NCBI GenBank assembly: GCA_937934295.1
Contig: CALHAI010000004.1
Coordinates: 124,001-188,000 of the forward strand
Source of the DNA: an uncultured Blastocatellia bacterium
GTDB taxonomy: Bacteria > Acidobacteriota > Blastocatellia > HR10
Length of the DNA: 64,000 bases
Direction: 5' to 3'
Shown here one piece after another: positions 24,066 to 33,681 of this stretch; within the stretch, counting starts at the first letter, position 1, and every line of letters starts with the position of its first letter. Under the pieces are notes generated by a model. The model was not told the origin of the DNA, searched no databases, and was given only the letters and a program-made list of their open reading frames with translations. The translations under genes were made by a program, and so were the position numbers.

Positions 24066-26960
24066 TCAGAAAGGGTTCCCGAAAGTGATGTGCAATTGCG
24101 TGCGCGGGACGCCGGGCGCGCGCCGGAGCAGAGCGCCGAAGTCGAACCGCAGCGGGCCAAGCGGCGTCTTGATCCGAAGACCGAGACCCACCGTGTGCGA
24201 GAGATCGCGGAGGCTCAGATCGGAGATGCGCGCGAAGACATTCCCTCCGTCATAGAAGATTGCTCCGCCGAGACGCAACAGGCGCAGCAAGGGGAAGCGC
24301 AACTCGGCGTTCACGATGACGAGGGCGTTCCCTCCAAGTGGACGCGTCTGTCCCGGGCGATTGGGGTCGGACGCGCGCGGCCCCGCCTGCTCGAATCCGA
24401 AGCCGCGCAAGGTCGTCGAGCCGCCGGCGAAGAAGCGCTCACTGATGGGGATCGTCGTCGAACGCCCGTACGGACGCGCCAGTCCCAGGCGCACGTTCGA
24501 GGCGAAGATGACGTCGGCCAGAGGAGTGAGCCGATACATGCGCTGATGCTCGCCGAAGAAACGCACGAAGTTCTCGCTTCCGCCGAGGAATCGAGAAACG
24601 AGTGAGACGTCCAGCGTCGTGAATGCTCCGTACGTCGGATCGAACGGATTGTCGCGCGAGTCGCGCACGAAGGACACCGAGAGCCGACCGAGTTGAACCG
24701 TCGTATCCTCTCTCCGCAGTTCTTCAGGCTCGGTCACGTTCGAGATGATCACATTGCTGAACGTATAGCGGAAGAGGAAGGAACTGCGCGGGCCGATGGG
24801 CTTCTCGATCTGAGTGAGGACGCTCAAGCGGCTCGCGTCGAAAGCGACTTCCTCCTGCCGCTGGAGGAGGAGGGAAGCGATCGAGGAGAGGTCCGTGCCG
24901 AAGAGTTTCGGATCGGTGAACGAGAGTTGTCCTGTTTGTTCGCGGCGACTTGCGCGGAGGCGAAACGCGGCCGTGCGGAGTTGGCCGAAGACATTCGTAT
25001 CGGAGAGTTCGAAAAGGCCGCGCGGCCCGTCGTCGGTGCGAAAGCCGAACCCGTAGGTCATCTGATAGCGGGGGGCCTCGTCCACCTCGATGCGCACGTC
25101 GCGAACGGCGTGCGCTTGGGGATCGGCCTCGACCGGCTCCGCGGTGATGGAGACGCGACGGAAGGCGCCGGTGCCGTACAAACGCTCCTCGCTGCGCGCC
25201 AGTTCGGCCGGGCGCAGCAATCCCCCTTCGCGAAAGCTCAGGTATCGCCGGACCGCGTGATCGCGAGTGATGCGGTTTCCGCGAATGAGGAGAGCGCCGA
25301 TCCGAAGCGACTCGCCCTCCTGGATGCGGAGCGTCACGGTGACGCGATGGGCCTCATCCTCGCGAATGAGGGGAGTGATCGTCGCTTCGGCGTAGCCTCG
25401 ATCGGCATAGACTTCCGTGAGGCGCACGACGGCCGCGCGCACGTGTGCTTCGACAAAGGGGGAGCCGATCCGCAGCCCGCTCGCGCGCACCAGCTCTTCG
25501 AGGGAGAAAGCGCGTGCGCCTTCGATGTTCACTCCGGCGAGCGTCAGGCGCGGTCCCTCGTCCACGACGTAGATGAGGATGAGGTCTTCTTTAGTCAAAC
25601 TGACGGCCAGGCGCGCGGCGACCACACGCGCGCGCGCGTATCCTTGTTCGCGCAGGGCTTCGACGATGGCCTGTTGATCGCGTTGCATGAGCTGACGACT
25701 GGTGAGGCCGCGTCCCCACAGCCCGCCGAGGATCGAGCCCAGGCGCGGTCGAAGCGCTTCGATGGCGATGGCTGATGTCCCCTCCACGCGAATCGCACGC
25801 AGCGCGTATCGCCGTCCGCGTTCAACCTCGTATCGGACGCGAATCCGGCCCGCCTCTTCCACGCGCGTTACCTTCACCTCGGCGAAGAAATATCCCTGAC
25901 GCTGGATGTGATCGAGGAGATTCACGCGTCCTTCCTCCAGGGTCGCCTCATCCAATCCCCCTTGGCGAAGGATTGGCAGAAGCTGCCGCCGCTGCTCTGC
26001 CGAGAGGGAAATCCCCTCGACCTCGACTTCGACCAGGGGGCCGGATTCAACGGCGATCTCCACGGCGACGGCATTCTCGCCCTCAACGCGCTCCAGACGC
26101 GGCGGGGAGATGCGGGGCGCCAGATATCCACGTCGAAGATGCAACTCGCGGATCCGCTGCAGGTCGTTTTGCAAACGCAGCGCATCGAAGGGCGCGCCGG
26201 GCTTACTCTCCAAGCGCGCGAGCAGCTCCTTACGCTCGAGCTTCACATCGCCGGTGATCCGCACTTCGGCCAAGCGCGCGGGCGAACCCGGAACGATGCG
26301 AAAGAGCAGATGAGCCGTCCGCCCATCATCGGTGAGGGTCACTTCCGGAGTGACTTCGCAGTCGAAGAATCCGAGGCCGTGACAGGACTCGACGATCTCC
26401 TCCGCTGCGCGAGCCAGAAGGGCTTCGGTGAGGCGCGCGCCGGGAGCGAGTTCGCCAAGCCGAAGCAGAAAGCGAGATTGGGATTCGGGATCCACACCCT
26501 GGAAACTCACCCGCCCGATGCGCGGTTGTGGGGAGATGCGGAAGCGTAGTCGAACACCCGATGACAGCTCCTCCGCCTCGACGATGACATTGGAGGCCAA
26601 GGCCGCTTCATAAAGCGCGAGGATCGCGCGGCGCACGTCCGCCAGACGCAGTGGATCGCCGACCCGCAACGGCAGAGCGCGCATCAGCTCATCCTGAGGA
26701 TCAGCGACGGGCTTCTCGTTCACGAGAAGTTCGATGCGGGCGATAGGCTTCCCCTGAAGAGAAGCGAGCGCCATCGGCTCACCTTGCGCGCGCAGGAGGC
26801 TGGGCAGAAGGAGCGCGAGCGCAATGCTGAGGAGGGGGGCGTAGGGGGATCGAAGACACGGGAGAACGGGCGTCCGCGTTCGAGCGGGAGAGACGCCGGG
26901 GAATCGCGGCGGCATTTCCGCGAGCGCGAGATGTACGACCGAGCGCTCGATTCGCCCCAT
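24066..26960 (-). CDS. Omp85-family outer-membrane assembly protein (BamA/TamA-like) with seven POTRA-like repeats
   Basis: The 964-residue protein has a signal-like hydrophobic stretch (about 40-58), then seven consecutive units of about 75-85 residues, each ending in a short hydrophobic strand plus Gly (for example FRIVPG, IAVESG, YEVERG, YVVDEG, LRIQEG), read as POTRA domains to about residue 620. The last 330 residues form the 16-strand barrel of the family, including the lid-loop signature GGSTTLRGFGFEQ and the C-terminal Phe (FGNPF). Such proteins insert beta-barrels into the outer membrane. BamA usually has five POTRAs and TamA three. It sits 6 bp behind the tamB-like gene, so TamA-like function is as likely as BamA. 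Confidence 0.88.
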   Translation of the reverse strand: MGRIERSVVHLALAEMPPRFPGVSPARTRTPVLPCLRSPYAPLLSIALALLLPSLLRAQGEPMALASLQGKPIARIELLVNEKPVADPQDELMRALPLRVGDPLRLADVRRAILALYEAALASNVIVEAEELSSGVRLRFRISPQPRIGRVSFQGVDPESQSRFLLRLGELAPGARLTEALLARAAEEIVESCHGLGFFDCEVTPEVTLTDDGRTAHLLFRIVPGSPARLAEVRITGDVKLERKELLARLESKPGAPFDALRLQNDLQRIRELHLRRGYLAPRISPPRLERVEGENAVAVEIAVESGPLVEVEVEGISLSAEQRRQLLPILRQGGLDEATLEEGRVNLLDHIQRQGYFFAEVKVTRVEEAGRIRVRYEVERGRRYALRAIRVEGTSAIAIEALRPRLGSILGGLWGRGLTSRQLMQRDQQAIVEALREQGYARARVVAARLAVSLTKEDLILIYVVDEGPRLTLAGVNIEGARAFSLEELVRASGLRIGSPFVEAHVRAAVVRLTEVYADRGYAEATITPLIREDEAHRVTVTLRIQEGESLRIGALLIRGNRITRDHAVRRYLSFREGGLLRPAELARSEERLYGTGAFRRVSITAEPVEADPQAHAVRDVRIEVDEAPRYQMTYGFGFRTDDGPRGLFELSDTNVFGQLRTAAFRLRASRREQTGQLSFTDPKLFGTDLSSIASLLLQRQEEVAFDASRLSVLTQIEKPIGPRSSFLFRYTFSNVIISNVTEPEELRREDTTVQLGRLSVSFVRDSRDNPFDPTYGAFTTLDVSLVSRFLGGSENFVRFFGEHQRMYRLTPLADVIFASNVRLGLARPYGRSTTIPISERFFAGGSTTLRGFGFEQAGPRASDPNRPGQTRPLGGNALVIVNAELRFPLLRLLRLGGAIFYDGGNVFARISDLSLRDLSHTVGLGLRIKTPLGPLRFDFGALLRRAPGVPRTQLHITFGNPF

Positions 26961-26966
26961 CTTCGT

Positions 26967-29900
26967 TCAAAAGCGCTTTCGGATCCGCAGATCGAAGCTG
27001 AAGTTCCCGTCCTGGTCGCGCGTCCCCACGAGCGAGAAGCGATCGCTCAGGCGATACTCGACGATGATGACCTGCTCTTGTGGGCCCGAGAGATTCGTCG
27101 CGTAGAGGATGGAGAGGTTACGATTGATCTGTCGCCCGATGGTGAGGCGCGCCGTCGGATCAGATCCTCGACCGACGATCAGCGGATCGATCTGGAAGCG
27201 GTTGATGCCGAAGATCTTCCCCGTGAACTCCTCGGCGCGATGCGTCAGCTCTCCGATGAGCAAGTTGGCGGCCGTCCCTAATCCGGCCGACGGCGTCGTT
27301 GGTGACGCGGCGCGCTGCGAGAGATCGCCCGTCGCGATCAACGAGAGGATTTGTTCCAGCGGCAGCGCCGGTTCCGAGCGCAGCGTCGTCTGGAATCGGT
27401 CGAACGTTCCGAGAAATCCGACGATCACGCGATAGCCAGCGATGTCGCTCTCCGCTTCGAGCTGAAAGCGGGGCGCGCCCGAGACCACCCCATCGCGGGG
27501 GAAATCAACCCGCCCGCGCGTGATCTGATATTCGCGATTACGAAAGCGCACGACACCGCTCGTGACGGTCACGCTCCCAGAGATGCGAGGATCGGAGAGT
27601 GTCCCCCCCACATGCAGCGAAGCGCTTCCCACGGCATCGGCGAGATTGTTCCGGACGACGAGCGTGTCCAACGCTTGGACGCGGATGTCGAGCGAGAGCG
27701 GCGGTCGGATCGGCACCTCGGAGAACAATACGCGCGGTCGCTCGCCCGCGTGAGCGAGGATGAGCTGCGCTAAGTCCACGTCCTGCGTGTATTCGGAGTG
27801 ACGCACGGTGATCGTGCCCGAGAGGATTTGCAGCTGGCGATTCCCCTGCAGCGTGAGCATCCCATCCACAATGGACCGAAAACCACTGGGGTACGTGAGG
27901 ACGACGGCTTCACTGCGAATGGCGATCCGCCATTGGTCAGCGCGGAGGTTCCTGAGCAAGAGCCCGCCGCTCACACTCACATCGCCGCCATTAGCTTGGG
28001 CGCGCAGATTCTCGATCAGGGCTTGCGAGGCCGTGAACCGAATGCGCCCTTGCCCATGGGTGAGCGCGATCGGCCAATCGAGCAGGCGCAGGGCGAGGTC
28101 CTCGATCTCCATGAGACCGCTCAATCGCGGCTCCTCAAAGGACCCGCGTAAGGAAGCACGCATCCTCGCCCGCCCCGAGGCGAACAGGCCGGGATACAGG
28201 CCGCGGAGGAGACGAAGGTCCACCGATCCGTTCACATCCACCTCGTGGCCGCTGCGGGAGCGCTCACCGAAGACTTCGCCGAGATCTAGGATGCCACTCA
28301 GGTCAAGGCTCGTGTTCTCGCCGACCAAAACGATGGGCTCAATCTTGAGCACTGGGCCCCGCATGTGCAAGGCGAATGGTCGGCGCGTTTGAAGGGCATA
28401 TTCGTTGATGGCGAGATTCAAGCTCGAGAGGGTGAGCGTCGCGCGGCCCACCTGCGGTCGAGCGCTCCCGCGAGCGTGGTGCGATCCAAGCGGCCATTCC
28501 AGATCCAGCTCTCCGCTCATCGTGCCACGCCATTCCGAGAGCCGCCGGACGAGGCGGAAGTACGGGGTCAGCGAGAACTCTTCGAATCGCGCGCGCACGC
28601 CAAGGGTGAGCGCGGGATCCGTGAGATCGAGCACCCCCAGAAGCGTTTGCGTCTCTCCAAATAACGTGGCCGTGATGGGGATCAGCAGATGTCCTTCGCG
28701 CGTCTTCAGCTCGGCCACGATCTCTCCAGCCGGACGGCCAGCGATCGAGAGCCGACGCACGCGCATATTGCCGGAGAAGCGAGGCGCCGAGAGCGTGCCC
28801 TCTCCCGAGAGGGCGAGGGAGAGATGCCCCCCGATGTCCAACGTCCGCCCCATTGTCATGCGCAGTAAGGCCGCCAGATCCACGTCCTCTGCGCGCATCC
28901 GAAGCTCATACGCGCCGTCATCGGCGCGCAACGATCCGGAGAGCATCATCGTCCCAAAGCCGAGATCGAGTCGAACGTCATGAATCTCGTAGCGAGGGGG
29001 ATCGAGGCCGAAAGACCCCGTGAGGCGACGAAACGGCACCGACCGTTCCGGCAGAGGGAGCATTCCATCTTCCAGCGTGATCTGCGCCATCCCCGTTGGG
29101 ATTCCAGGTAGGCCGGAGAGCGCGATCTCGCCCGAGAGTGTTCCGGAAAGCGGGAGGTCGAGCTTCAGGGCCTTCAGCCAGTGTTCGAAGTTCACGCGTT
29201 GGAGTCGGCCGCGCACGGCGAAGCCGTTCTCCTGGGTCGTCTCAAGCGCAAGCTCCGCCTGCGCTCCCGTCTCCCAGAGGACGCGCGCCTCCTCGATCTG
29301 CCATTGCCCCTGTACATACGCGAAGCGCGCGCGCAGCGAGCGGATGCGTTCTCCGGCCATCGAGAGTCCGCTCATCTCTCCTTCGCCGGAGATCGCATAC
29401 TCATTCCCGCGTTTCCTGAGGCGAAGATGATAGTCGGCCCTCCCGGAGAGCTGCGAGACGAGATCATGCGTCAACGTGCGCAGCCGATAGCCATACGCTT
29501 CGAGCAGCCGTTGCTGTTCGGACATCTCCTCCGAACGCACGTGGAAGGTGAGATCGAGATCGCCCCTCCAACTCACGATGCCCGAGGCGGTCGCCGTCGA
29601 GCGACCAACACTGAGCGCGGAGGCCTTCACCGCGAGCGCTTGGGGCGATAAGGCGATTTCGAGTGCGCCTCGTACCGGGAGCGAATCGGCCGTTGGGGCC
29701 CATGGCGGTGCAATCCTCACCGCGAGCGTGCCCGAAGTGCGCGTGACGGCCAGTTCTGGCCATCGGATCGTGAGGGTCCCGTGCGCCGTGCCCTCCAAAG
29801 GGGGTGTGCGGGAGGAGAGATGGGCGGCGAGATCTCGAACGCTCACGCCATCGAAACGCAGATGGGCTTCCGACTCCCCGGAGAAGCGAACGCGAGCGTA

Positions 29901-31118
29901 TCCGCGCGCGCGCCCGCTGAGCAGTCGCACATCGAGGTCTTCGACGAGTACGTGCTCTGGTCCCAGACGCAAGTGAGCGCGAACTTCTTCGAGGGGGAGC
30001 GGGCCGATCATCATCGCGCGCCCGCCCATCGTGCCGGCGAAGAGCCAACCAGCCGGCCCCGGAGACGTCCCCGTTATGGAAACGCCACGCGCGCGGAAGA
30101 ACGCCGCCGCGAGCGCATCCACCTTCAATGAGGCGAGGAAGGGTGCGCCAGCCGATCCTGGCGCGGAATCCGCATCGGGCGTGCGGATCCACCCGCTCCC
30201 ACGCGCGACCCGAATCCCCCACAATGTGGCGCGCCTCGTCGTTGCCACGACGTCAAGCTGATAAGCGCGCCCTTGGCCACGCATGCGCCCTCGGACGAGG
30301 AGATCCCCAGAGAGTGCGATCGGTGATGGCCAATTCGCCGCCACGCGATCCAGATGCAGAAGTCCATCGAGCGTGAGCTCATACTCGGGATCCGTCCATC
30401 CGCGAATCATCCCGGCCAACAGCACATCACCGACATCGGCCGCGAGTCGAGCGCGCTCCAATTGTACTCGGTCGCGGGCGATCTCCGCGCGCCACTCCAG
30501 ATGCGCCCGTGCGATCACCACCTCATCCAGAGCGACATCGAGCTGTCGAATCTCTCCCACGGCGCGTGGCGCCGGAGAGGCTGGCGCGAGCGAGAGGAGC
30601 ACACCGTCGGCTTTGAGCCAGAGGCGATGCGGCCGGTCGTTTACGAAGAGGCGCCCCTCGGTGATCCGCACGCGCTCCACGCGGAGCGTGAAGGATGTGG
30701 GAGGTCTCGGACGGCGAAACCAGGCGAGGTCGATGTCGGCGAAATTCGGGCGTCCGCTCGGATCAATCGTGATGAAGATCTGCGGGCGATCGAGCTTGAG
30801 ATCGGCGATCGAGAAGGCACGGGCAAAGAGATCCTTAATCGCAAAGCGCGCGCTCACATGAGAGACGTGAAGCAACGGATCGTGGTGTCGGCCAGGGAAC
30901 AAGCGCACGTCGCGCAGCTCCACCGTGCCCCGCCAGAGCGAGACGCTCGCGTCCTGCAGTTCGACCCGAAGATGGAGTGGGCGCAATCGGTCATTGAACG
31001 CCCGTTCTAGGAACCGATCGAAGTGCGCGCTCCTCATCCAGAGGACGGCCCCCAGGGCGATCGCGACGATCACCCCGAAGCACGAAGCGGCGCCGATGGC
31101 GATCTTCGCGCATCTCAT
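26967..31118 (-). CDS. tamB: TamB-like translocation and assembly protein (AsmA/DUF490 type)
   Basis: A 1383-residue protein with one N-terminal transmembrane helix (about 6-27), an AsmA-like beginning (LKLDRPQIFITIDPSGRPNF) and more than a thousand residues of repetitive beta strands, the bridge-like groove seen in the AsmA family. The last 350 residues match the DUF490/TamB C-terminus: IPLSVRF-type SLDIRVQALDTLVVRNNL, SGSVTVTSGVVRFRNREYQI, LIVGRGSDPTARLTIGRQI and LSILYATNLSGPQEQ. TamB works with an Omp85 partner at the envelope, and the next gene encodes one. Lipid transport between membranes is another proposed role for the family. Confidence 0.88.
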   Translation of the reverse strand: MRCAKIAIGAASCFGVIVAIALGAVLWMRSAHFDRFLERAFNDRLRPLHLRVELQDASVSLWRGTVELRDVRLFPGRHHDPLLHVSHVSARFAIKDLFARAFSIADLKLDRPQIFITIDPSGRPNFADIDLAWFRRPRPPTSFTLRVERVRITEGRLFVNDRPHRLWLKADGVLLSLAPASPAPRAVGEIRQLDVALDEVVIARAHLEWRAEIARDRVQLERARLAADVGDVLLAGMIRGWTDPEYELTLDGLLHLDRVAANWPSPIALSGDLLVRGRMRGQGRAYQLDVVATTRRATLWGIRVARGSGWIRTPDADSAPGSAGAPFLASLKVDALAAAFFRARGVSITGTSPGPAGWLFAGTMGGRAMMIGPLPLEEVRAHLRLGPEHVLVEDLDVRLLSGRARGYARVRFSGESEAHLRFDGVSVRDLAAHLSSRTPPLEGTAHGTLTIRWPELAVTRTSGTLAVRIAPPWAPTADSLPVRGALEIALSPQALAVKASALSVGRSTATASGIVSWRGDLDLTFHVRSEEMSEQQRLLEAYGYRLRTLTHDLVSQLSGRADYHLRLRKRGNEYAISGEGEMSGLSMAGERIRSLRARFAYVQGQWQIEEARVLWETGAQAELALETTQENGFAVRGRLQRVNFEHWLKALKLDLPLSGTLSGEIALSGLPGIPTGMAQITLEDGMLPLPERSVPFRRLTGSFGLDPPRYEIHDVRLDLGFGTMMLSGSLRADDGAYELRMRAEDVDLAALLRMTMGRTLDIGGHLSLALSGEGTLSAPRFSGNMRVRRLSIAGRPAGEIVAELKTREGHLLIPITATLFGETQTLLGVLDLTDPALTLGVRARFEEFSLTPYFRLVRRLSEWRGTMSGELDLEWPLGSHHARGSARPQVGRATLTLSSLNLAINEYALQTRRPFALHMRGPVLKIEPIVLVGENTSLDLSGILDLGEVFGERSRSGHEVDVNGSVDLRLLRGLYPGLFASGRARMRASLRGSFEEPRLSGLMEIEDLALRLLDWPIALTHGQGRIRFTASQALIENLRAQANGGDVSVSGGLLLRNLRADQWRIAIRSEAVVLTYPSGFRSIVDGMLTLQGNRQLQILSGTITVRHSEYTQDVDLAQLILAHAGERPRVLFSEVPIRPPLSLDIRVQALDTLVVRNNLADAVGSASLHVGGTLSDPRISGSVTVTSGVVRFRNREYQITRGRVDFPRDGVVSGAPRFQLEAESDIAGYRVIVGFLGTFDRFQTTLRSEPALPLEQILSLIATGDLSQRAASPTTPSAGLGTAANLLIGELTHRAEEFTGKIFGINRFQIDPLIVGRGSDPTARLTIGRQINRNLSILYATNLSGPQEQVIIVEYRLSDRFSLVGTRDQDGNFSFDLRIRKRF

Positions 31119-31205
31119 GCGTGATGGCTCGGTTTCACCGCCTTGTGTTCAGAAGCGACATCGGCCTTCGACGTTGCTCGCGCTTCTCTTTTCGCTCTCC
31201 CAACA

Positions 31206-31307
31206 TCCCCTTTAGGAAAGGGGACGCCGACGCGTTCGGACTTCAAGGCGGAGAGCATGGACGGGGGACATTCAGGCGCCCGCCCGCCCCCTCTTCCGAG
31301 AGGGGGC
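31206..31307. repeat. Two perfect hairpins at the ribBA end / tamB leader
   Basis: TCCCCTTT-AGG-AAAGGGGA (31206-31224, 8-bp stem) and GCCCCCTCT-TCCG-AGAGGGGGC (31286-31307, 9-bp stem, within the last ribBA codons). Both lie between ribBA and the tamB-like gene. They could attenuate read-through; no T run follows on the minus strand. Confidence 0.45.
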
Positions 31308-32492
31308 GACATCGGTGCCCGATTCGGAGAGTGGGATCGTCTCGACGATCTCCAAGCCGAAGCCCGAGAGCGCGGCGAGCTTCTTCGGATGGTTCGTGAG
31401 CAATCGCATGCGCCGGACACCGAGGTCGTGGAGAATTTGAGCGCCGATGCCGTAGTCGCGCATGTCCCAGGAGAGGCTTCCGGGCACCCGAAGCGCTGCT
31501 GCCTCTGGCTTCGACGTCTCCAGAGAAGAGGCCACCTGACGGCGAAGCAGTGAGGCGACGAGTTGTTCGCCCAAATGCTCGCGCCGGATCAGATAGAGCA
31601 AGACGCCGCGCCCTTCTCGAGCGATCTGCTCCAGCGCGCGATGCAGTTCGGCACCCGTCTCTTCCTCTTGAGCGCGGAAGACGTCGCCAAGGAGCGAAAG
31701 CGTGTGAACTCGAACGAGGACCGGTTCGTCCGGCGGGATCATCCCTTTCACCAATGCGAGGTGGATCTCCCCATTGATGGGATTCTCGTAGGCCGAGACG
31801 CGAAATTCGCCGTAGGGGGTCGTCAGCGAAGACTCGGCGCGCTTGCGCACTACGCGTTCGTGTTGCAGACGATAGCGAATGAGATCGGCCACGGTGACGA
31901 TCTTCAGGCCAAAGCGGCGCGCGAAGGGGATGAGCTGTGGGAGTCGCGCCATCGTCCCATCACCGTTCATGATCTCGCAGATGACGCCGGCGGGCGTCAA
32001 TCCCGCCAATCGCGCTAGGTCCACGGACGCTTCCGTCTGTCCGGCGCGCACGAGCACTCCGCCCTCGCGAGCGCGCAAGGGGAAGATGTGTCCGGGACGT
32101 ACCAGGTCCGAAGGACGCGTGCGCGGATCAATGGCCGTCAGGATCGTGCGCGCGCGATCGGCCGCCGAAATGCCCGTCGTGATCCCTTCGCGCGCATCAA
32201 TGGAGACGCAAAAGGCCGTCTCGAACCGAGACGTGTTCTCCGGGGCTTGAAGTGGAAGATTCAATTGTTCACACCGCTCGGGCGTGAGCGAGAGGCAAAT
32301 GAGCCCCCGTCCGTGCTTGGCCATGAAATTGATGATCTCCGGCGTGACCTTCTCGGCCGCGCAGCAGAGGTCGCCTTCGTTCTCGCGATCCTCATCGTCC
32401 ACGAGGATGATCATGCGCCCTTGGCGAATCTCCTCGATGGCCTCCGGGATGGAGGCGAAAGGTGAAACGTCGCATCGTCGGCGCACGCTCAT
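31272..32492 (-). CDS. ribBA: Bifunctional DHBP synthase/GTP cyclohydrolase II-like protein RibBA
   Basis: The 406-residue protein supplies both starting reactions of riboflavin synthesis. The N-terminal DHBP synthase half is clear: [29 protein letters not shown]-like [49 protein letters not shown]. The C-terminal GTP cyclohydrolase II half keeps [30 protein letters not shown] and [26 protein letters not shown]. However, the zinc-binding Cys cluster and the DCDGD-type catalytic residues expected around the middle of that half are missing or shifted (GDVFRAQ in place of GD.F.S..CDC), so cyclohydrolase II activity is doubtful. It starts inside the ribE stop (ATGA). Confidence 0.88.
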   Translation of the reverse strand: MSVRRRCDVSPFASIPEAIEEIRQGRMIILVDDEDRENEGDLCCAAEKVTPEIINFMAKHGRGLICLSLTPERCEQLNLPLQAPENTSRFETAFCVSIDAREGITTGISAADRARTILTAIDPRTRPSDLVRPGHIFPLRAREGGVLVRAGQTEASVDLARLAGLTPAGVICEIMNGDGTMARLPQLIPFARRFGLKIVTVADLIRYRLQHERVVRKRAESSLTTPYGEFRVSAYENPINGEIHLALVKGMIPPDEPVLVRVHTLSLLGDVFRAQEEETGAELHRALEQIAREGRGVLLYLIRREHLGEQLVASLLRRQVASSLETSKPEAAALRVPGSLSWDMRDYGIGAQILHDLGVRRMRLLTNHPKKLAALSGFGLEIVETIPLSESGTDVAPSRKRGRAGA

Positions 32493-33148
32493 TCCACGTC
32501 CCCTTCGGCTTTGAGTCGTTCCAACGTCATCCCTGGCGCGTTCGGCCGGAAGCGCGCGAGAACGGGTTCCACCATTCGCTCGATGTACTTGGCCAAAACG
32601 TCCACCTCGAGATTGACGCCTTCGCCCGGATGCAATTCCCGAAGGTTCGTCATCCGCAGCGTGTGGGGGATGATCGCTACCTCGAACCACGCCGCACTCA
32701 AGTCGGCGATCGTCAGGCTGATCCCGTCCACAGCGATCGAGCCCTTCGCGACGAGATACCGACGCAGGTTCAAGGGGAAGGCGAAGCGAAAGATCCACGA
32801 TTCCCCCTCCGGGCGGCGTTCCAGGAAGCGCCCGATGCCGTCCACATGGCCCTGAATGATATGCCCGCCGAGCCGATCGCTCACTCGCAGCGCGCGTTCG
32901 AGGTTCACCAGCCGTCCGGCGCGAAGTTGACCGAACGTTGTCCGACGAAGCGTCTCGGCCGAAAGGTGCGCGCGAAAGCCATCGCGCTCGACTTCCGTCA
33001 CCGTCAGGCATACGCCGTTAACGGCAATGCTCTCACCGACGCGCAAGCCATCCAAGACCGCACGCGCGGCTACGTGCAGTTCTCCTCCCGTGCCCGTGAG
33101 CACGAGACGGCGGATCCGCCCAGTCTCCTCGATCAACCCCGTGAACAT
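32489..33148 (-). CDS. ribE: Riboflavin synthase alpha chain RibE
   Basis: Riboflavin synthase dismutates two lumazine molecules to give riboflavin. The protein of 219 residues from the ATG at 33148 begins [15 protein letters not shown] and shows the two pseudo-repeats expected: [18 protein letters not shown] with [13 protein letters not shown], then [17 protein letters not shown] with [11 protein letters not shown]. The C-terminal trimerisation helix [12 protein letters not shown] follows. An upstream in-frame start near 33211 has no family sequence. It is translationally coupled to ribBA. No FMN riboswitch was found ahead of it. Confidence 0.95.
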   Translation of the reverse strand: MFTGLIEETGRIRRLVLTGTGGELHVAARAVLDGLRVGESIAVNGVCLTVTEVERDGFRAHLSAETLRRTTFGQLRAGRLVNLERALRVSDRLGGHIIQGHVDGIGRFLERRPEGESWIFRFAFPLNLRRYLVAKGSIAVDGISLTIADLSAAWFEVAIIPHTLRMTNLRELHPGEGVNLEVDVLAKYIERMVEPVLARFRPNAPGMTLERLKAEGDVE

Positions 33149-33681
33149 GTCCGAGATCGTAAGCATACCGGATCGCTCCGAAACGGGGCAAGGGAGCATT
33201 CCGAGGCCCAAGCGCGCTCAGTTTGCCGTCGCGCGCTCCTTCTCTCAAGCGATGGCGCCCTTAGTCCAAAGTGGAACATTAGAGCGGGAACCTTCCGCGT
33301 CCGGGAATGGGATGCCCTCTTGGTGCTCCTCAAAAAGGCCACGCGATCACGGTAGGCGATCTCCTTTGTCGCGGATGTACTGGTGACACCCTTTCAGGAG
33401 TAGTGGAAATTTCGTCGGGAGGCCTCAAGGGCTTCTCCCCCCTTCATCCCAGAGAGGGCTTGAGACCGAAGGTGAAGATCATCGGGACCTGTCTCTTGGG
33501 CTTGGGGCCTTTCGTGCTGTGCAAACGACCTTCGGCTTGAGGACGAGAATCATCACCACCCTCCTCATCGGTTGTAGGGGGAGCCTTCCCGTGTCTCCGC
33601 AAATTTTTGGAAAAAGCAAAAAGGGGGTTGACAGACAGACAGTATAATTTGGTCTGTCAGAGATGAACTATTGAGAAAGGT
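33149..33681. other. Divergent intergenic region between ribE and the propeller gene
   Basis: A 530-bp region with no supportable gene. It contains a long imperfect hairpin at about 33424-33465 (CTCAAG...CTTGAG arms) and the inverted repeat at 33629-33659 described separately. An A-rich stretch (33601-33622) lies just before that repeat. An FMN-riboswitch consensus was looked for on the minus strand and not seen. Confidence 0.5.
33629..33659 (+). promoter_or_regulatory. Perfect inverted repeat around a TATAAT, candidate operator
   Basis: TGACAGAC (33629-33636) and GTCTGTCA (33652-33659) flank 15 bp containing AGACAG and TATAAT (33643-33648). The left arm continues as a GACA tandem. It is 23 bp before the propeller-gene start. 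TTGACA (33628-33633) overlaps the left arm but is only 9 bp from TATAAT, too close to act with it as a normal promoter. Confidence 0.5.

Noticed and set aside
24693-25775. Long plus-strand open frame opposite the Omp85 gene
   Set aside because: It mirrors the minus-strand gene, has no ribosome site and no family resemblance; a high-GC shadow.
33149-33400. FMN riboswitch upstream of ribE
   Set aside because: The conserved RFN blocks could not be found on the minus strand.
33628-33648. TTGACA/TATAAT as a standard promoter
   Set aside because: The spacer is 9 bp, far below the usual 16-18 bp; treated as an operator-like repeat instead.
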